DNA of 64,000 nt, taken from positions 992,001 through 1,056,000 of the forward strand of contig NZ_CP035119.1 of the NCBI RefSeq assembly GCF_004087835.1, read 5' to 3'. Origin of the DNA: Halorussus pelagicus (lineage in GTDB: Archaea > Halobacteriota > Halobacteria > Halobacteriales > Haladaptataceae). Positions within the stretch are counted from its first letter, which is position 1, and each line of letters opens with the position of its first letter. The position numbers were made by a program, and so were the translations under genes. Of this stretch, positions 17,345 to 26,317 are shown piece after piece. The notes under the pieces were generated by a model. It had not been told where the DNA came from. It did no database searches and was given only the letters and a program-made list of their open reading frames with translations.

Positions 17345-18223
17345 CTACTCGCCGCCGTGGGTGTACCCGCGGTCGGCCAACCGCTCGCCGTCCATCTCGA
17401 CGCCCGATTCCGTCACTTCTCCAATCGTCGAAATCGGCGTCGGCGATTCGGAACGAATCGCCGACAGCTCGCGCTCGGGCACGGTGAACACTAACTCGAA
17501 ATCCTCGCCGAAGAAGACCGACCGTTCCCGAACCTCGCCCTCATCGTCGGCCACCTCGCGGACCGCCTCGTCCACCGGGAGCGCGTCGAACTCGACGGCG
17601 AACCCGCAGTTGCTCGCCTCGGCGAGTTGGTGGAGCGACCGCGCGAGACCGTCGCTGGAGTCCATCATCGCGGTGGCGTCGGCGGCGATCGCGCGGCCCG
17701 CCCCGACTCGTGGCTCGAAGCGAAACAGGTCGTTGGCGCGGTCCATTTCTCCGTCCGCGAACAGTCGGAGCGCCGCGCCGGTGCGCCCGAGCGTCCCCGT
17801 GACGCAGACGATTTCGCCCGGACTCGCGCCCGAGCGACCCACCGGGTTGTCGGTCCGGCCAAGCGCCGTCGTCGCGGCGGTGAACTCCCGACTCTCGTCC
17901 AAGTCGCCGCCGACGTACTCCGCGCCGACCGCCTCGCACACGTCGCTCGCGCCCGCGACGAACTCTCCGAGGTCGCCCTCGGCGAACTCCGGGGCGGCGT
18001 AGACCGCGACGGCGGCGGTAGCCTCGGCACCCATCGCGGCCACGTCCGAGAGCGACGCGCCGACTGACCGCCAGCCAGCGGTGTACCGGGTGGTCCCGGC
18101 CGGGAAGTCGGTCGTCTCGTGGAGCATGTCGGTGGTGAGGACCTGTCCGTCCACGACGGCGGCGTCGTCGCCTGCGTGAGAGAGTCTATCGCCGAGAAAC
18201 GACAGTGCGGCCCGCTCGTCCAT
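17345..18223 (-). CDS. thiL: Thiamine-monophosphate kinase
   Basis: The 292-residue protein shows ThiL motifs: GDDAAVVDGQVLTTDML near the start, an acidic metal site, GWRSVGASLSDVAAMGA, YVGGDLDES, MDSSDGLARSLHQLAE and FFGEDFELVFT. It phosphorylates thiamine monophosphate to the diphosphate. The open frame extends to 18349, but MDERAALSFLGDRL is the natural start. Its 3' end directly abuts the M50 pseudogene, which suggests that a deletion ended between the two genes. Confidence 0.9.
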   Translation of the reverse strand: MDERAALSFLGDRLSHAGDDAAVVDGQVLTTDMLHETTDFPAGTTRYTAGWRSVGASLSDVAAMGAEATAAVAVYAAPEFAEGDLGEFVAGASDVCEAVGAEYVGGDLDESREFTAATTALGRTDNPVGRSGASPGEIVCVTGTLGRTGAALRLFADGEMDRANDLFRFEPRVGAGRAIAADATAMMDSSDGLARSLHQLAEASNCGFAVEFDALPVDEAVREVADDEGEVRERSVFFGEDFELVFTVPERELSAIRSESPTPISTIGEVTESGVEMDGERLADRGYTHGGE

Positions 18224-18404
18224 GCCCGGTAGTTGTCGGGTGGGCGGGAAAGGTCTACGGTCTCGGAAGCGGGGACGGGGCGTCGGTGAACGGACAGTCG
18301 GGGTCGGACACGGGTCGAAGTCGAATCCACTGTGGGAACGTCTCACCAAGCCTATCGCCCGTCTCCGGTGGCTTCAAGCCGCGGCCGGTCGTCGGTCGGA
18401 GTCG

Positions 18405-19448
18405 ATGGACGTAGACTTGGGAGACGCGCGCTCGATACTCGCCGGGGTCGGTGCTGGCGTCATCGTCCTGCTGGCGCTGTACGCCTTTGTCGGCGTGGAA
18501 GCCGTGCTGTCGGCGCTCTCGGGGGCCGACCCCGCTGTCGTCGCGCTCGTCAGCGTCGTGTCGGTCGGTTGGTTGTTCGCGTGGGGGATGGCGCTCCGGA
18601 CCGTCCTCTCGGTCATCGCCGTCGAGGTGTCGGTCTGGCGGGCGTTTCTCCTCCTCTCCGGCGCGACGTTCGCCAACAATATCACACCGTTCGGGCAGGC
18701 GGGCGGCGAACCCTTTAGCGCCCTGCTCGTCTCGCGCTCGACCGACACCGAGTACGAGAACGGACTGGCGGCCGTCGCCAGCGTGGACACGCTCAACTTC
18801 GTCCCCTCCATCACGTTCGCGCTGTTGGGCGTCGGCTACTACGCCACGCGGTTCACCGTCGGCGACCGGATGGAGGTCGCGGCCGTCGCGCTCTTCGCGC
18901 TGGCGCTCGCGGTTCCGGCGGTCGCTTACTTCGGATGGCGAAATCGGTACCGCGTCTCGGACATCGCGGTTCGGACCGCGGTGTCGGTCGGCCGACTCGT
19001 CGGCCGGGTCGTCCCGCGACTCGACCCGCCCCGCGAGTCGCACGTCCGGGACCGCATCGACGGCTTTTTCGCCGCGCTGGAGCGCGTCGCTGGCGACCGC
19101 CACCAGTTGGCGCTCGCGCTCTCGTTCTCGGCGCTCGGCTGGCTTCTGCTCTCGGTGTCGCTGTGGCTCTCGCTGGGCGCGCTCGGCTACTGGGTCCCGC
19201 TCGCGGCCGCGCTGTTTATCGTCCCGCTCGGGAGCGTCGCCAGCATCACGCCGCTTCCGGGCGGACTCGGCGGCGTTGACGCCGTGTTGATTCTGCTCAT
19301 CGTGCCCGTCACCGGCGTTGACGCCGGGACCGCGGCGGCCGCGGCGGTCCTCCACCGCGGAGCGACCTACCTGCTTCCGGTGTTGCTCGGCGGGAGCGCA
19401 ACGGCGATGTTAGAGGCCGATAACGTCCAGCGGTCGGCCAGCGACTGA
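18405..19448 (+). CDS. Flippase-like / lysylphosphatidylglycerol-synthase-type membrane protein
   Basis: The 347-residue protein has about eight membrane helices and the family hallmark NNITPFGQAGGEPF (about 85-100). The late block GSVASITPLPGGLGGVDAVL is also present, as in the YbhN/AglD-type UPF0104 family. The members are integral membrane proteins linked to lipid or polyprenol carrier movement; the exact substrate is unknown. The ATG at 18405 gives a normal family length. Confidence 0.8.
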   Translation: MDVDLGDARSILAGVGAGVIVLLALYAFVGVEAVLSALSGADPAVVALVSVVSVGWLFAWGMALRTVLSVIAVEVSVWRAFLLLSGATFANNITPFGQAGGEPFSALLVSRSTDTEYENGLAAVASVDTLNFVPSITFALLGVGYYATRFTVGDRMEVAAVALFALALAVPAVAYFGWRNRYRVSDIAVRTAVSVGRLVGRVVPRLDPPRESHVRDRIDGFFAALERVAGDRHQLALALSFSALGWLLLSVSLWLSLGALGYWVPLAAALFIVPLGSVASITPLPGGLGGVDAVLILLIVPVTGVDAGTAAAAAVLHRGATYLLPVLLGGSATAMLEADNVQRSASD

Positions 19449-19525
19449 TTCCGACAACTGCCGACATCGGGTTCCCACCAGTCCGTGAGCGACGACCTAC
19501 CGACCGCCACGTTTTGGAACGATGC

Positions 19526-19533
19526 CTTTAAGC
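19526..19533 (+). promoter_or_regulatory. TATA box for rps19e
   Basis: CTTTAAGC is centred 27 bp before ATG 19557, so the rps19e transcript is probably leaderless. This also argues against the upstream in-frame start at 19485. Confidence 0.6.
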
Positions 19534-19556
19534 GCCGCGGACGGGAATCCGTGGGT

Positions 19557-20012
19557 ATGACGACGCTCTACGACGTTCCCGCGGACGACCTCATCGACGC
19601 GGTCGCCGCAAAGCTGGAGGACCGAATCGAAGAACCCGACTGGGCCGAGTACGCCACGACCGGCGAGAGCCGCGAACTCCCGCCCGAGCAGGACGACTTC
19701 TGGTACCGACGCGCGGCCAGTCTGCTCCGAAAGGTCGCCACCGACGGTCCCGTCGGCGTCGAGCGCCTTTCGACCCAGTACGGCGACAAGAAGGGCGGCT
19801 CGAACCGCTATCAGGTCGCGCCCGAACACCGCACGGACGGGAGTCGGAACATCATCCGGACCATCCTCCAGCAGCTCGAAGGCGAAGACCTCATGGACAC
19901 CGAGGGTAGCGCGGGCCGCATCGTGACCGGCGACGGTCGCAGTCTCCTCGACGACACCGCGGGCGAGGTCATGGAGGACCTCGACCGACCGGAACTCGAA
20001 CGCTACGCCTAA
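19557..20012 (+). CDS. rps19e: 30S ribosomal protein S19e
   Basis: The 151-residue protein begins MTTLYDVPADDLIDAVA and contains WYRRAASLLRKVATDGPVG and YGDKKGGSNRYQVAPEH, which are hallmarks of archaeal/eukaryotic eS19. It is a small-subunit ribosomal protein absent from bacteria. It heads a tight cluster with pdcd5, a PP-loop ATPase and hisS, a common archaeal arrangement. Confidence 0.94.
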   Translation: MTTLYDVPADDLIDAVAAKLEDRIEEPDWAEYATTGESRELPPEQDDFWYRRAASLLRKVATDGPVGVERLSTQYGDKKGGSNRYQVAPEHRTDGSRNIIRTILQQLEGEDLMDTEGSAGRIVTGDGRSLLDDTAGEVMEDLDRPELERYA

Positions 20013-20113
20013 TCGACGAGCGCGAGGACACTTTTCGGCGCGTCACTGGCCGACCAAGTAGCGTCGCCGCTCCGTAATCATTTTTGGCCGCGGACCGTAA
20101 CTACGAGATAACC

Positions 20114-20455
20114 ATGAGCGAACAGCCCGACGACGAGCGACTCGAAGAACTGCGCAAGAAGAAGATGCAGGAGATGCAAGAGCAGGGCGACCAAGGCGAG
20201 GCCCAAGAGCAGGCCCAGCAACAGGCCGACGCTCAGAAACAGGCGATGCTCCGCAAGCACCTCACCGACGGCGCGCGCAAGCGCCTCAACTCCGTCCGGA
20301 TGAGCAAGCCCGACTTCGCCGACCAAGTGGAGCGACAGGTTCTCGCGCTCGCCCAGAGCGGCCGGGTCAGCGGCAAGATAGACGAAGACAAGATGAAGGA
20401 ACTGCTCCGCGAACTCAAGCCCGATTCGAAGAGCTTCAACATCCGGCGTCGGTGA
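20114..20455 (+). CDS. PDCD5 family DNA-binding protein
   Basis: The 113-residue protein has an N-terminal charged helix ([15 protein letters not shown]) and a three-helix core with [20 protein letters not shown] and [16 protein letters not shown]. This is the PDCD5/TFAR19 family found next to S19e in archaea. Members bind DNA; the cellular role is unclear. The stop is one base before the PP-loop gene start. Confidence 0.92.
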   Translation: MSEQPDDERLEELRKKKMQEMQEQGDQGEAQEQAQQQADAQKQAMLRKHLTDGARKRLNSVRMSKPDFADQVERQVLALAQSGRVSGKIDEDKMKELLRELKPDSKSFNIRRR

Positions 20456-20456
20456 G

Positions 20457-21116
20457 ATGGACCTCGGGCTACTCTACAGCGGCGGGAAAGACTCGACGCT
20501 GGCCGCGCTCCTGCTCGAAGACTTCTACGACGTGACGCTCGTCACGGCCACGTTCGGCGTGGCCGACGCGTGGGACCACGCCCGCCGGACCGCCGAGGAA
20601 CTCGGCTTCGAGTTCGAGACGGTCGATCTGGACCCCGACGTGGCTGAAGAGGCCGTCGGTCAGATGGTCGAAGACGGCTACCCACGCAACGGCATCCAGC
20701 AGGTTCACCTCCACGCGCTGGAGCGAGTCGCCGAGATGGAGTTCGACGCGGTTGCCGACGGCACGCGCCGCGACGACCGTGTGCCCTCCGTCTCGCGGGC
20801 GCAGGCCCAAAGCCTCGAAGACCGCCACGGCGTCAACTACATCGTCCCGCTCGCAGGATTCGGTCGGGGAGCGGTGGACTCGCTCGTAAACGAGACGCTT
20901 GAGGTGACGACCGGGCCGAGCGAACAGATTCCGAAGGCCGACTACGAGGACGAACTCCGCGACTTGCTGGCCGACGAACACGACGAAGACGCCGTAGCGG
21001 AGGTGTTCCCCGAACACACCCAGACCTACGTTCGAGGATTCGCGCGGGCCGACGGCGACGACGCCGCGGCCGATGAGACTCCGAGGGTCGAGTCCGGCAC
21101 GCCCGACGCGAAGTAA
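20457..21116 (+). CDS. PP-loop ATP-pyrophosphatase (asparagine-synthase-like, archaeal)
   Basis: The 219-residue protein begins MDLGLLYSGGKDST, with the PP-loop SGGKDS at residues 8-13. Further conserved blocks are GTRRDDRVPS and GPSEQIPKADYEDELR. The family activates a substrate carbonyl with ATP, as in tRNA thiolation or diphthamide amidation enzymes. The substrate cannot be named. Its position between pdcd5 and hisS suggests an RNA- or translation-linked job. The C-terminal tail (about 195-219) is acidic and probably disordered. Confidence 0.75.
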   Translation: MDLGLLYSGGKDSTLAALLLEDFYDVTLVTATFGVADAWDHARRTAEELGFEFETVDLDPDVAEEAVGQMVEDGYPRNGIQQVHLHALERVAEMEFDAVADGTRRDDRVPSVSRAQAQSLEDRHGVNYIVPLAGFGRGAVDSLVNETLEVTTGPSEQIPKADYEDELRDLLADEHDEDAVAEVFPEHTQTYVRGFARADGDDAAADETPRVESGTPDAK

Positions 21117-21150
21117 AAGTTTCAAGCGCGCGCTCGCCCAACACTTCTCC

Positions 21151-22458
21151 ATGTACGACCGCATCAAGGGCTTCCGCGACTTCTACCCCGGCGAGATGGG
21201 CGCGCGCCGCGAGATGTTCGACGCGCTCGAATCGACCGCACGCCAGTACGGCTTCCGGGAAGTCGGGACGCCCGCCCTCGAACGGACGCAGATGTACGTC
21301 GATAAGAGCGGCGAGGAAATTGTCGAAGAGCTGTACAGCTTCGAGGACCAAGGCGGCCGCGACGTGGCGATGACGCCGGAACTCACGCCCACGGTCGCCC
21401 GGATGGTCGTGGCGAAACAGCAGGAACTCAGCAAGCCCATCAAGTGGTTCTCGTCCCGACCGTTCTGGCGCTACGAGGAACCCCAAAGCGGGCGTAAACG
21501 CGAGTTCTACCAGACCAACGTGGACATCTTCGGGTCGTCCGCGCCCGAGTCGGACGCCGAACTGCTGGCGTGTGCGGCCGACGCGCTGACCGGTCTCGGT
21601 CTCACGAGCGACGACTTCGAGTTCCGGGTCAGCCACCGCGACATCCTCGGCGGCCTGCTCGAAGCGTTCGACGCCAACGTGGACACCGAGGCCGCGATTC
21701 GCGCCGTGGACAAAAACGAGAAGGTCGGCGACGACGAGTTCTACGGGCTGTTGAACGACGCCGGACTCTCCTACGACCAAGCCCGAGAGTTCGACGACCT
21801 GCTCGACACCCCCGAAGGGGAACTGGACGACCTCGTGGCGTTCGCCGGAACCGACCGCGTCGAGAACGCGGTCGGAAACCTGACCGACGTACTGGACGCC
21901 GCGGCGGACTTCGGCGCGCGCGACTACTGCACGCTCTCGCTGGACACCGCGCGCGGACTCGACTACTACACCGGCGTCGTCTTCGAGTGCTTCGACTCGA
22001 CCGGCGACGTGAACCGCTCTATTTTCGGTGGCGGTCGCTACGACGACCTCATCGAGGGCTTCGGCGGGCAACCGACTCCAGCCGTCGGGTTCGCTGTTGG
22101 CGACGCGACGCTGACACTTCTCCTGCAACGCGCTGGCGTCTGGCCCGACGAGGAACTCGCTACCGACTACTACGTCCTACAGGTCGGCGACACCCGCGAC
22201 GTTGCGGCCGACATCACCCGAGAACTCCGCGGTGAGGGCCACGTCGTCGAGACCGACGTGTCCGGCCGGAGCTTCGGCGCGCAACTCGACTACGCCGACT
22301 CCATCGGCGCGGCGACGGTCGTCATCGTCGGCGAGCAGGACCTCGCGGACGGGAACGTGACGATCAAGGACATGGACTCGGGCGAGCAGACGCAGGTGCC
22401 CGTCGAGGAGTTCCCGCCCGAAGACGTTTCGCGGCCGACCTACGAGGACTTCGAGTAG
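21151..22458 (+). CDS. hisS: Histidyl-tRNA synthetase
   Basis: The 435-residue class II synthetase begins YDRIKGFRDFYPGEM. Motif 2 is FWRYEEPQSGRKREFYQ. The His-binding motifs are RGLDYYTGVVFE and the class II motif 3 block GGGRYDDLIEGFGG. The C-terminal anticodon domain (about 335-435) contains the expected alternating beta strands (DYYVLQVGDTRDVA). It charges tRNA-His. The ATG at 21151 is the family start. Confidence 0.95.
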   Translation: MYDRIKGFRDFYPGEMGARREMFDALESTARQYGFREVGTPALERTQMYVDKSGEEIVEELYSFEDQGGRDVAMTPELTPTVARMVVAKQQELSKPIKWFSSRPFWRYEEPQSGRKREFYQTNVDIFGSSAPESDAELLACAADALTGLGLTSDDFEFRVSHRDILGGLLEAFDANVDTEAAIRAVDKNEKVGDDEFYGLLNDAGLSYDQAREFDDLLDTPEGELDDLVAFAGTDRVENAVGNLTDVLDAAADFGARDYCTLSLDTARGLDYYTGVVFECFDSTGDVNRSIFGGGRYDDLIEGFGGQPTPAVGFAVGDATLTLLLQRAGVWPDEELATDYYVLQVGDTRDVAADITRELRGEGHVVETDVSGRSFGAQLDYADSIGAATVVIVGEQDLADGNVTIKDMDSGEQTQVPVEEFPPEDVSRPTYEDFE

Positions 22459-22503
22459 GTCGCAAGTTCAACCTTTTTGGTACCCCCACGCATATTCTCG
22501 GAT

Positions 22504-22878
22504 ATGCGCGACCGTTCGGTCCAGTTCGAGAAGAAGCGACTCCTCGCGGTGCTGTCGGTACTGACCTTCGGCCTGACCTCGTTTTTCGCGGTCGTGGGTC
22601 TGGAGTTTCTGGTTCCGACGACGTTCGTCCTCGGGTTCTTCGTGGTCGTTCCGCTGGTCGCGCTCCTCGGCGATGCGCTCCCGATAGTCGAAAGCGAGAC
22701 CGACGGCGTAGAGGTTGAGCGAGAATCGGCCGCTGACGGGCCGGTAGACGAACTCCGAAAGCGCTACGCGCGGGGCGAACTCACCGACGAGGAGTTCGAG
22801 CGACAACTCGAACGACTGTTGGAGACCGAAGACGTCGAGGCGACGAGGACGAGAGAGCGCGCATTCGACCGGGAGTAA
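22504..22878 (+). CDS. Two-helix membrane protein with SHOCT domain
   Basis: The 124-residue protein has two adjacent membrane helices (about 12-55) and a C-terminal SHOCT-like motif DELRKRYARGELTDEEFERQ. That motif is a short helical oligomerisation segment common in archaeal and bacterial membrane proteins. The function is unknown. The frame is open nine codons further upstream, but MRDRSVQ fits the family better. Confidence 0.75.
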   Translation: MRDRSVQFEKKRLLAVLSVLTFGLTSFFAVVGLEFLVPTTFVLGFFVVVPLVALLGDALPIVESETDGVEVERESAADGPVDELRKRYARGELTDEEFERQLERLLETEDVEATRTRERAFDRE

Positions 22879-23092
22879 GCGAACGCCGCCGAGAGAGAAC
22901 GACGAGCGAGAGCGACCGGTCGGAGTCCCGATAGCCACGGCTACCGCTGTGGCGAACAGACGGCACGGACCGCCCGCGAGGAGGGCTGCCGTACTCCCGC
23001 TGGTCTCCCCGCGGCGACGTTCAGGTCACGGGTTGGGTTGGTCCCGCCTTCCGGTGTAAACGTTCGTGCGGCGACGGCGACCGTTCCGCCGA

Positions 23093-23100
23093 TTTAAATA
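23093..23100 (+). promoter_or_regulatory. TATA box for truA
   Basis: TTTAAATA is centred 27 bp before ATG 23124, so the truA transcript is probably leaderless. The 214 bp before it, back to 22879, show no supported gene. Confidence 0.62.
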
Positions 23101-23123
23101 CGTCGGCGATAGACGACGAACCG

Positions 23124-23915
23124 ATGCGCGCGTTTCGAGTCGCCTACGACGGCCGCCCGTTTCGCGGGTTCCAGCGCCAACCCGACGTGCCGACCGTCGA
23201 GGACGCGATTTTCGACGCGGCGAACGCGCTCGGCGTCGCCGACGGGAAACCGGAGGGGTACGCTGCGGCGGGGCGAACCGACGCCGGAGTGTCGGCGGTG
23301 GCCCAGACCGTCGCGTTCGACTGCCCCGATTGGCTGACGCCCGCCGCGCTGAACAGCGAACTCCCCGCGAGCGTCCGGGCGTGGGCGAGTGCCGACGCGC
23401 CCGCGGCGTTCCACGCGACCCACGACGCCGAGTCGCGGGCGTACGTCTATCACTGCTACGCGCCCAACGCCGATTTCGGTCGGGCCGAGGACGCTCTCGC
23501 GGAACTCCGGGGAGAGAACGACTTTCACAATCTGACGCCCGACGACGAGAATACGGTCCGGGACCTGCACGGGGAGGTCCGGCGGGAGGGAGCGTATCTG
23601 GTCGTCACCCTGCGAGCGGGCGGGTTCGTCCGCGAGATGGTCCGCCGCGTGGTCTCGCTCGTCCGGGCGATAGCGACCGGCGACGCGCCGGTGGCGAAAG
23701 TCGAGCGTGTGTTGGGTCCCGAAAAAATCGACGGTCCAGAGGGCGTCGCGCCCGCTCCCGCGTATCCCCTCGTGCTGGTCGATGCCCGGTATCCGGCGCT
23801 CGACTTCGCGGTGGACGAGGACGCCGCCGCGAGCGCGCGCGAGATTTTCGAGGGGTTGCGCGAGGAGCGCACGACGGGCGCGCGAGTGGCGAACGAAATC
23901 ACCCGGCGACTGTGA
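23124..23915 (+). CDS. truA: tRNA pseudouridine synthase A
   Basis: The 263-residue protein has the TruA signature around the catalytic aspartate, AAGRTDAGVSAVAQ. Early it has YDGRPFRGFQRQ, and later GGFVREMVRRVVSLVRAI. It makes pseudouridine in the anticodon arm (positions 38-40 in the family). The gene follows the hisS cluster on the same strand, with its own promoter. Confidence 0.93.
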   Translation: MRAFRVAYDGRPFRGFQRQPDVPTVEDAIFDAANALGVADGKPEGYAAAGRTDAGVSAVAQTVAFDCPDWLTPAALNSELPASVRAWASADAPAAFHATHDAESRAYVYHCYAPNADFGRAEDALAELRGENDFHNLTPDDENTVRDLHGEVRREGAYLVVTLRAGGFVREMVRRVVSLVRAIATGDAPVAKVERVLGPEKIDGPEGVAPAPAYPLVLVDARYPALDFAVDEDAAASAREIFEGLREERTTGARVANEITRRL

Positions 23916-23961
23916 CCGTCGTCTCGCTACTCCCACCCGTCAAGCCAGATACCGGCCGCCT

Positions 23962-24138
23962 TCAGCCCTCCTCGTAGTCGCCAGCGCGCTCGAACCCCGC
24001 GGCCACGAGGTCGGCCGCCCGACGCTCGCCCGGTGACCCGCCCATCCGGTCGCCGATTTCGGTCAGTTTCGCCAGGAACTCCCACGGGGAGTCGTCGCGC
24101 CAGGCCTCGCCGAGAGCGGCCGCTGTCTGGGGGTTCAT
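23962..24138 (-). pseudogene. N-terminal remnant of an M28-type peptidase
   Basis: A 58-codon open frame from ATG 24138 reads MNPQTAAALGEAWRDDSPWE, then EFLAKLTEIGDRMGGSPGE and RRAADLVAAG, and stops. This matches the start of haloarchaeal M28 family metallopeptidases (the D/N-R-M-x-G-S-x-G-E block). Those proteins run to over 400 residues and carry the zinc site further on. Here nothing of the catalytic domain remains before truA. It is likely a truncated relic, though a short expressed peptide cannot be excluded. Confidence 0.6.
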
Positions 24139-24266
24139 GGTCGAGGAGTGCGGTCCCCGACGGTGAAAAGCCTCGGGCTAAGTGGTCTCGATTGCGGGGT
24201 TCGACGGTGAACATCCGCGAGAGGAGTGTAACTGCGAATCTCCGTCTGGAGGGGTAGGTTCGATAG

Positions 24267-24298
24267 AGCTAGCTTCAGGCGTGAGCCAATCAGACCGC
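24267..24298 (+). repeat. Copy 1 of a 32-bp intergenic repeat
   Basis: A 32-base element beginning AGCTAGCTTCAGGCGTGAGC ends in AATCAGACCGC. It recurs at 29914-29945 with a single base difference. Both copies are in the same orientation and intergenic. It contains a palindromic AGCTAGCT core and a short stem with a GNRA-like loop (GGC-GTGA-GCC). It lies in the non-coding stretch 24139-24437, where no gene is seen. The nature of the element is unknown. Confidence 0.7.
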
Positions 24299-24437
24299 TA
24301 GACCGACCGTACGCGCCAGATTGTGGCTGTAGACGAGCGCGGAATCGCGGCCGTCCGGGCGCGGACCCCTTGCGAACTGTCGGAACACGCATTCGGAATG
24401 ACAAAGGCTTACATCCGCCGTTTCCTAACGGAGTGAT

Positions 24438-26228
24438 ATGAGTTCGGTTCCCGAACGGTCGGAGATAGACACCGAGTACAAGTGGGATTTAGAGAGCATC
24501 TACGCGAGCGACGACGAGTGGGAGTCGGCCTACGAGGAGGTCGAGGACCGCCTCGACGAGTTGTCCGCCTACGAGGGGCAGGTCACCGACGACGGCGAGA
24601 CCCTGCTTTCGGTCCTCGAACTCCGAGAGGATATCTCCCGAACCGTCGAGAAAATCGCCAACTACGCCCGGATGCGCAAAGACGAAGACACCGCCGACCA
24701 GCACTATCAGGCGCTGGCCTCGCGCGGGATGTCGCTGGCCTCGGAGGCCAACAGCGCGAGCAGTTTCGTCGAACCCGAGATTCAGAGTCTCGACCGCGAC
24801 GAACTCGACCACATGATCGAGGAGACTGACGGACTGGAGGTTTACGACCACTACCTTCATGACGTGCTTCGGACCGCCGAACACACCCGCTCGGCCGAAG
24901 TCGAGAACGTGCTAGCGGAACTCGGCGAGGTTACCGGCGCGTCGGGCGACATCTACAGCATGCTGATGAACTCCGACATGGAGTTCCCGACCGTCGAGAA
25001 ACCCGACGGCGACTCGGTCGAGATTACCCAGAGCAACCTCACGAAGCTCCTGAAGAACTCCGACCGCGAGTTCCGCCAAACCGTCTACGAGGGCTTTTTC
25101 GACCGACTCGGCGAGTTCCACAACACCATCGGCACGTCCTACAAGAACAGCGTGAAGGCCGACGTGCGCCTCGCGCAGATTCGGGACTACGAGACCGCCC
25201 GCGAGGCCGCGATGGACGGTCCCAACATCCCCGCAGACGTGTACGACAACCTCGTGGGCACTGTTCGGGACAACCTCGACAAACTCCACCGCCACGCCGA
25301 ACTGAAACGGGAGAGTCTTGGCGTCGATGAACTCCGGATGTGGGACCTCTACATGCCCATGACCGAGACCGAGACGCCGGATATCGAGTACGAGCAGGCC
25401 CGCGAATACGTCGTGGAGGCGCTGGGCGCGCTCGGCGACGACTACCAGAATCGCGTGAAGGAGGGCTTCGAGTCTCGATGGGTGGACGTGTACGAGACCG
25501 AGAACAAGCGCTCGGGCGCGTACAGTAGCGGCACCTACGACACCCAGCCGTTCATCCTGATGAACTATCAGGACGACATCTCCTCGATGTTCACGCTGGC
25601 CCACGAACTCGGCCACTCGCTTCACAGCCAACTCACCAGCGAGAACCAGCCCTACGTCTACGGCGACTACGAAATCTTCGTCGCGGAGGTCGCCAGCACC
25701 GTCAACGAGGCGCTGTTGACCCACCATCTGCTCGACACCGTCGAGGACCCGACCTTCCGGCGACACGTCCTCAACGAGTATCTGGAGCGGTTCCGCTCGA
25801 CGCTCTACCGCCAGACCATGTTCGCGGACTTCGAGCATCAGGCCCACCAGTTGGTCGAGGACGGCGAGGCGCTGACGCCCGAGGCGGCCGACGAAATCTA
25901 CGGCGACCTCAAAGCGGAGTTCTACGAGCCAGCGGTCGTGGACGACCGCATCGCCCGCGAGTGGGCGCGGATTCCCCACTTCTACCGGCCCTACTACGTC
26001 TACCAGTACAGCACTGGCATCAGCGCGGCCGTCGCGCTCGCCGACGGCATCTTAAACGAGGGCGAGGAGGCCGCCGACCGTTACCTCCAGTTCCTCCAGA
26101 GCGGGTCCCGAGAGTACCCCCTCGAACTGCTCGAAACCGCGGGCGTCGATATGTCCTCGCCCGAACCCATCCAGCGCGCCCTCGACGTGTACGACGACTA
26201 CCTCGACGAGATGGAATCGCTCGTCTGA
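24438..26228 (+). CDS. pepF: Oligoendopeptidase F (M3 family)
   Basis: The 596-residue cytoplasmic protein has the M3 zinc motif HELGHS (His 389, Glu 390, His 393) and the third ligand region YEIFVAEVASTVNE. A C-terminal block IPHFYRPYYVYQYSTG is typical of PepF. It degrades short peptides, probably downstream of the proteasome, whose PAN ATPase is encoded 1.9 kb further on. The ATG at 24438 is family-typical. Confidence 0.93.
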   Translation: MSSVPERSEIDTEYKWDLESIYASDDEWESAYEEVEDRLDELSAYEGQVTDDGETLLSVLELREDISRTVEKIANYARMRKDEDTADQHYQALASRGMSLASEANSASSFVEPEIQSLDRDELDHMIEETDGLEVYDHYLHDVLRTAEHTRSAEVENVLAELGEVTGASGDIYSMLMNSDMEFPTVEKPDGDSVEITQSNLTKLLKNSDREFRQTVYEGFFDRLGEFHNTIGTSYKNSVKADVRLAQIRDYETAREAAMDGPNIPADVYDNLVGTVRDNLDKLHRHAELKRESLGVDELRMWDLYMPMTETETPDIEYEQAREYVVEALGALGDDYQNRVKEGFESRWVDVYETENKRSGAYSSGTYDTQPFILMNYQDDISSMFTLAHELGHSLHSQLTSENQPYVYGDYEIFVAEVASTVNEALLTHHLLDTVEDPTFRRHVLNEYLERFRSTLYRQTMFADFEHQAHQLVEDGEALTPEAADEIYGDLKAEFYEPAVVDDRIAREWARIPHFYRPYYVYQYSTGISAAVALADGILNEGEEAADRYLQFLQSGSREYPLELLETAGVDMSSPEPIQRALDVYDDYLDEMESLV

Positions 26229-26285
26229 GGACGTACACGCGGTTTGTCCGACGACTCGTTTTCAATCGTTGGGAACGCGGGGTTC

Positions 26286-26294
26286 TATTTAATT
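26286..26294 (+). promoter_or_regulatory. TATA box for the transducer gene
   Basis: TATTTAATT is centred about 28 bp before ATG 26318, which fits a leaderless transcript. Confidence 0.58.
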
Positions 26295-26317
26295 AACCCG
26301 GACGTGTATAGCGCCGT

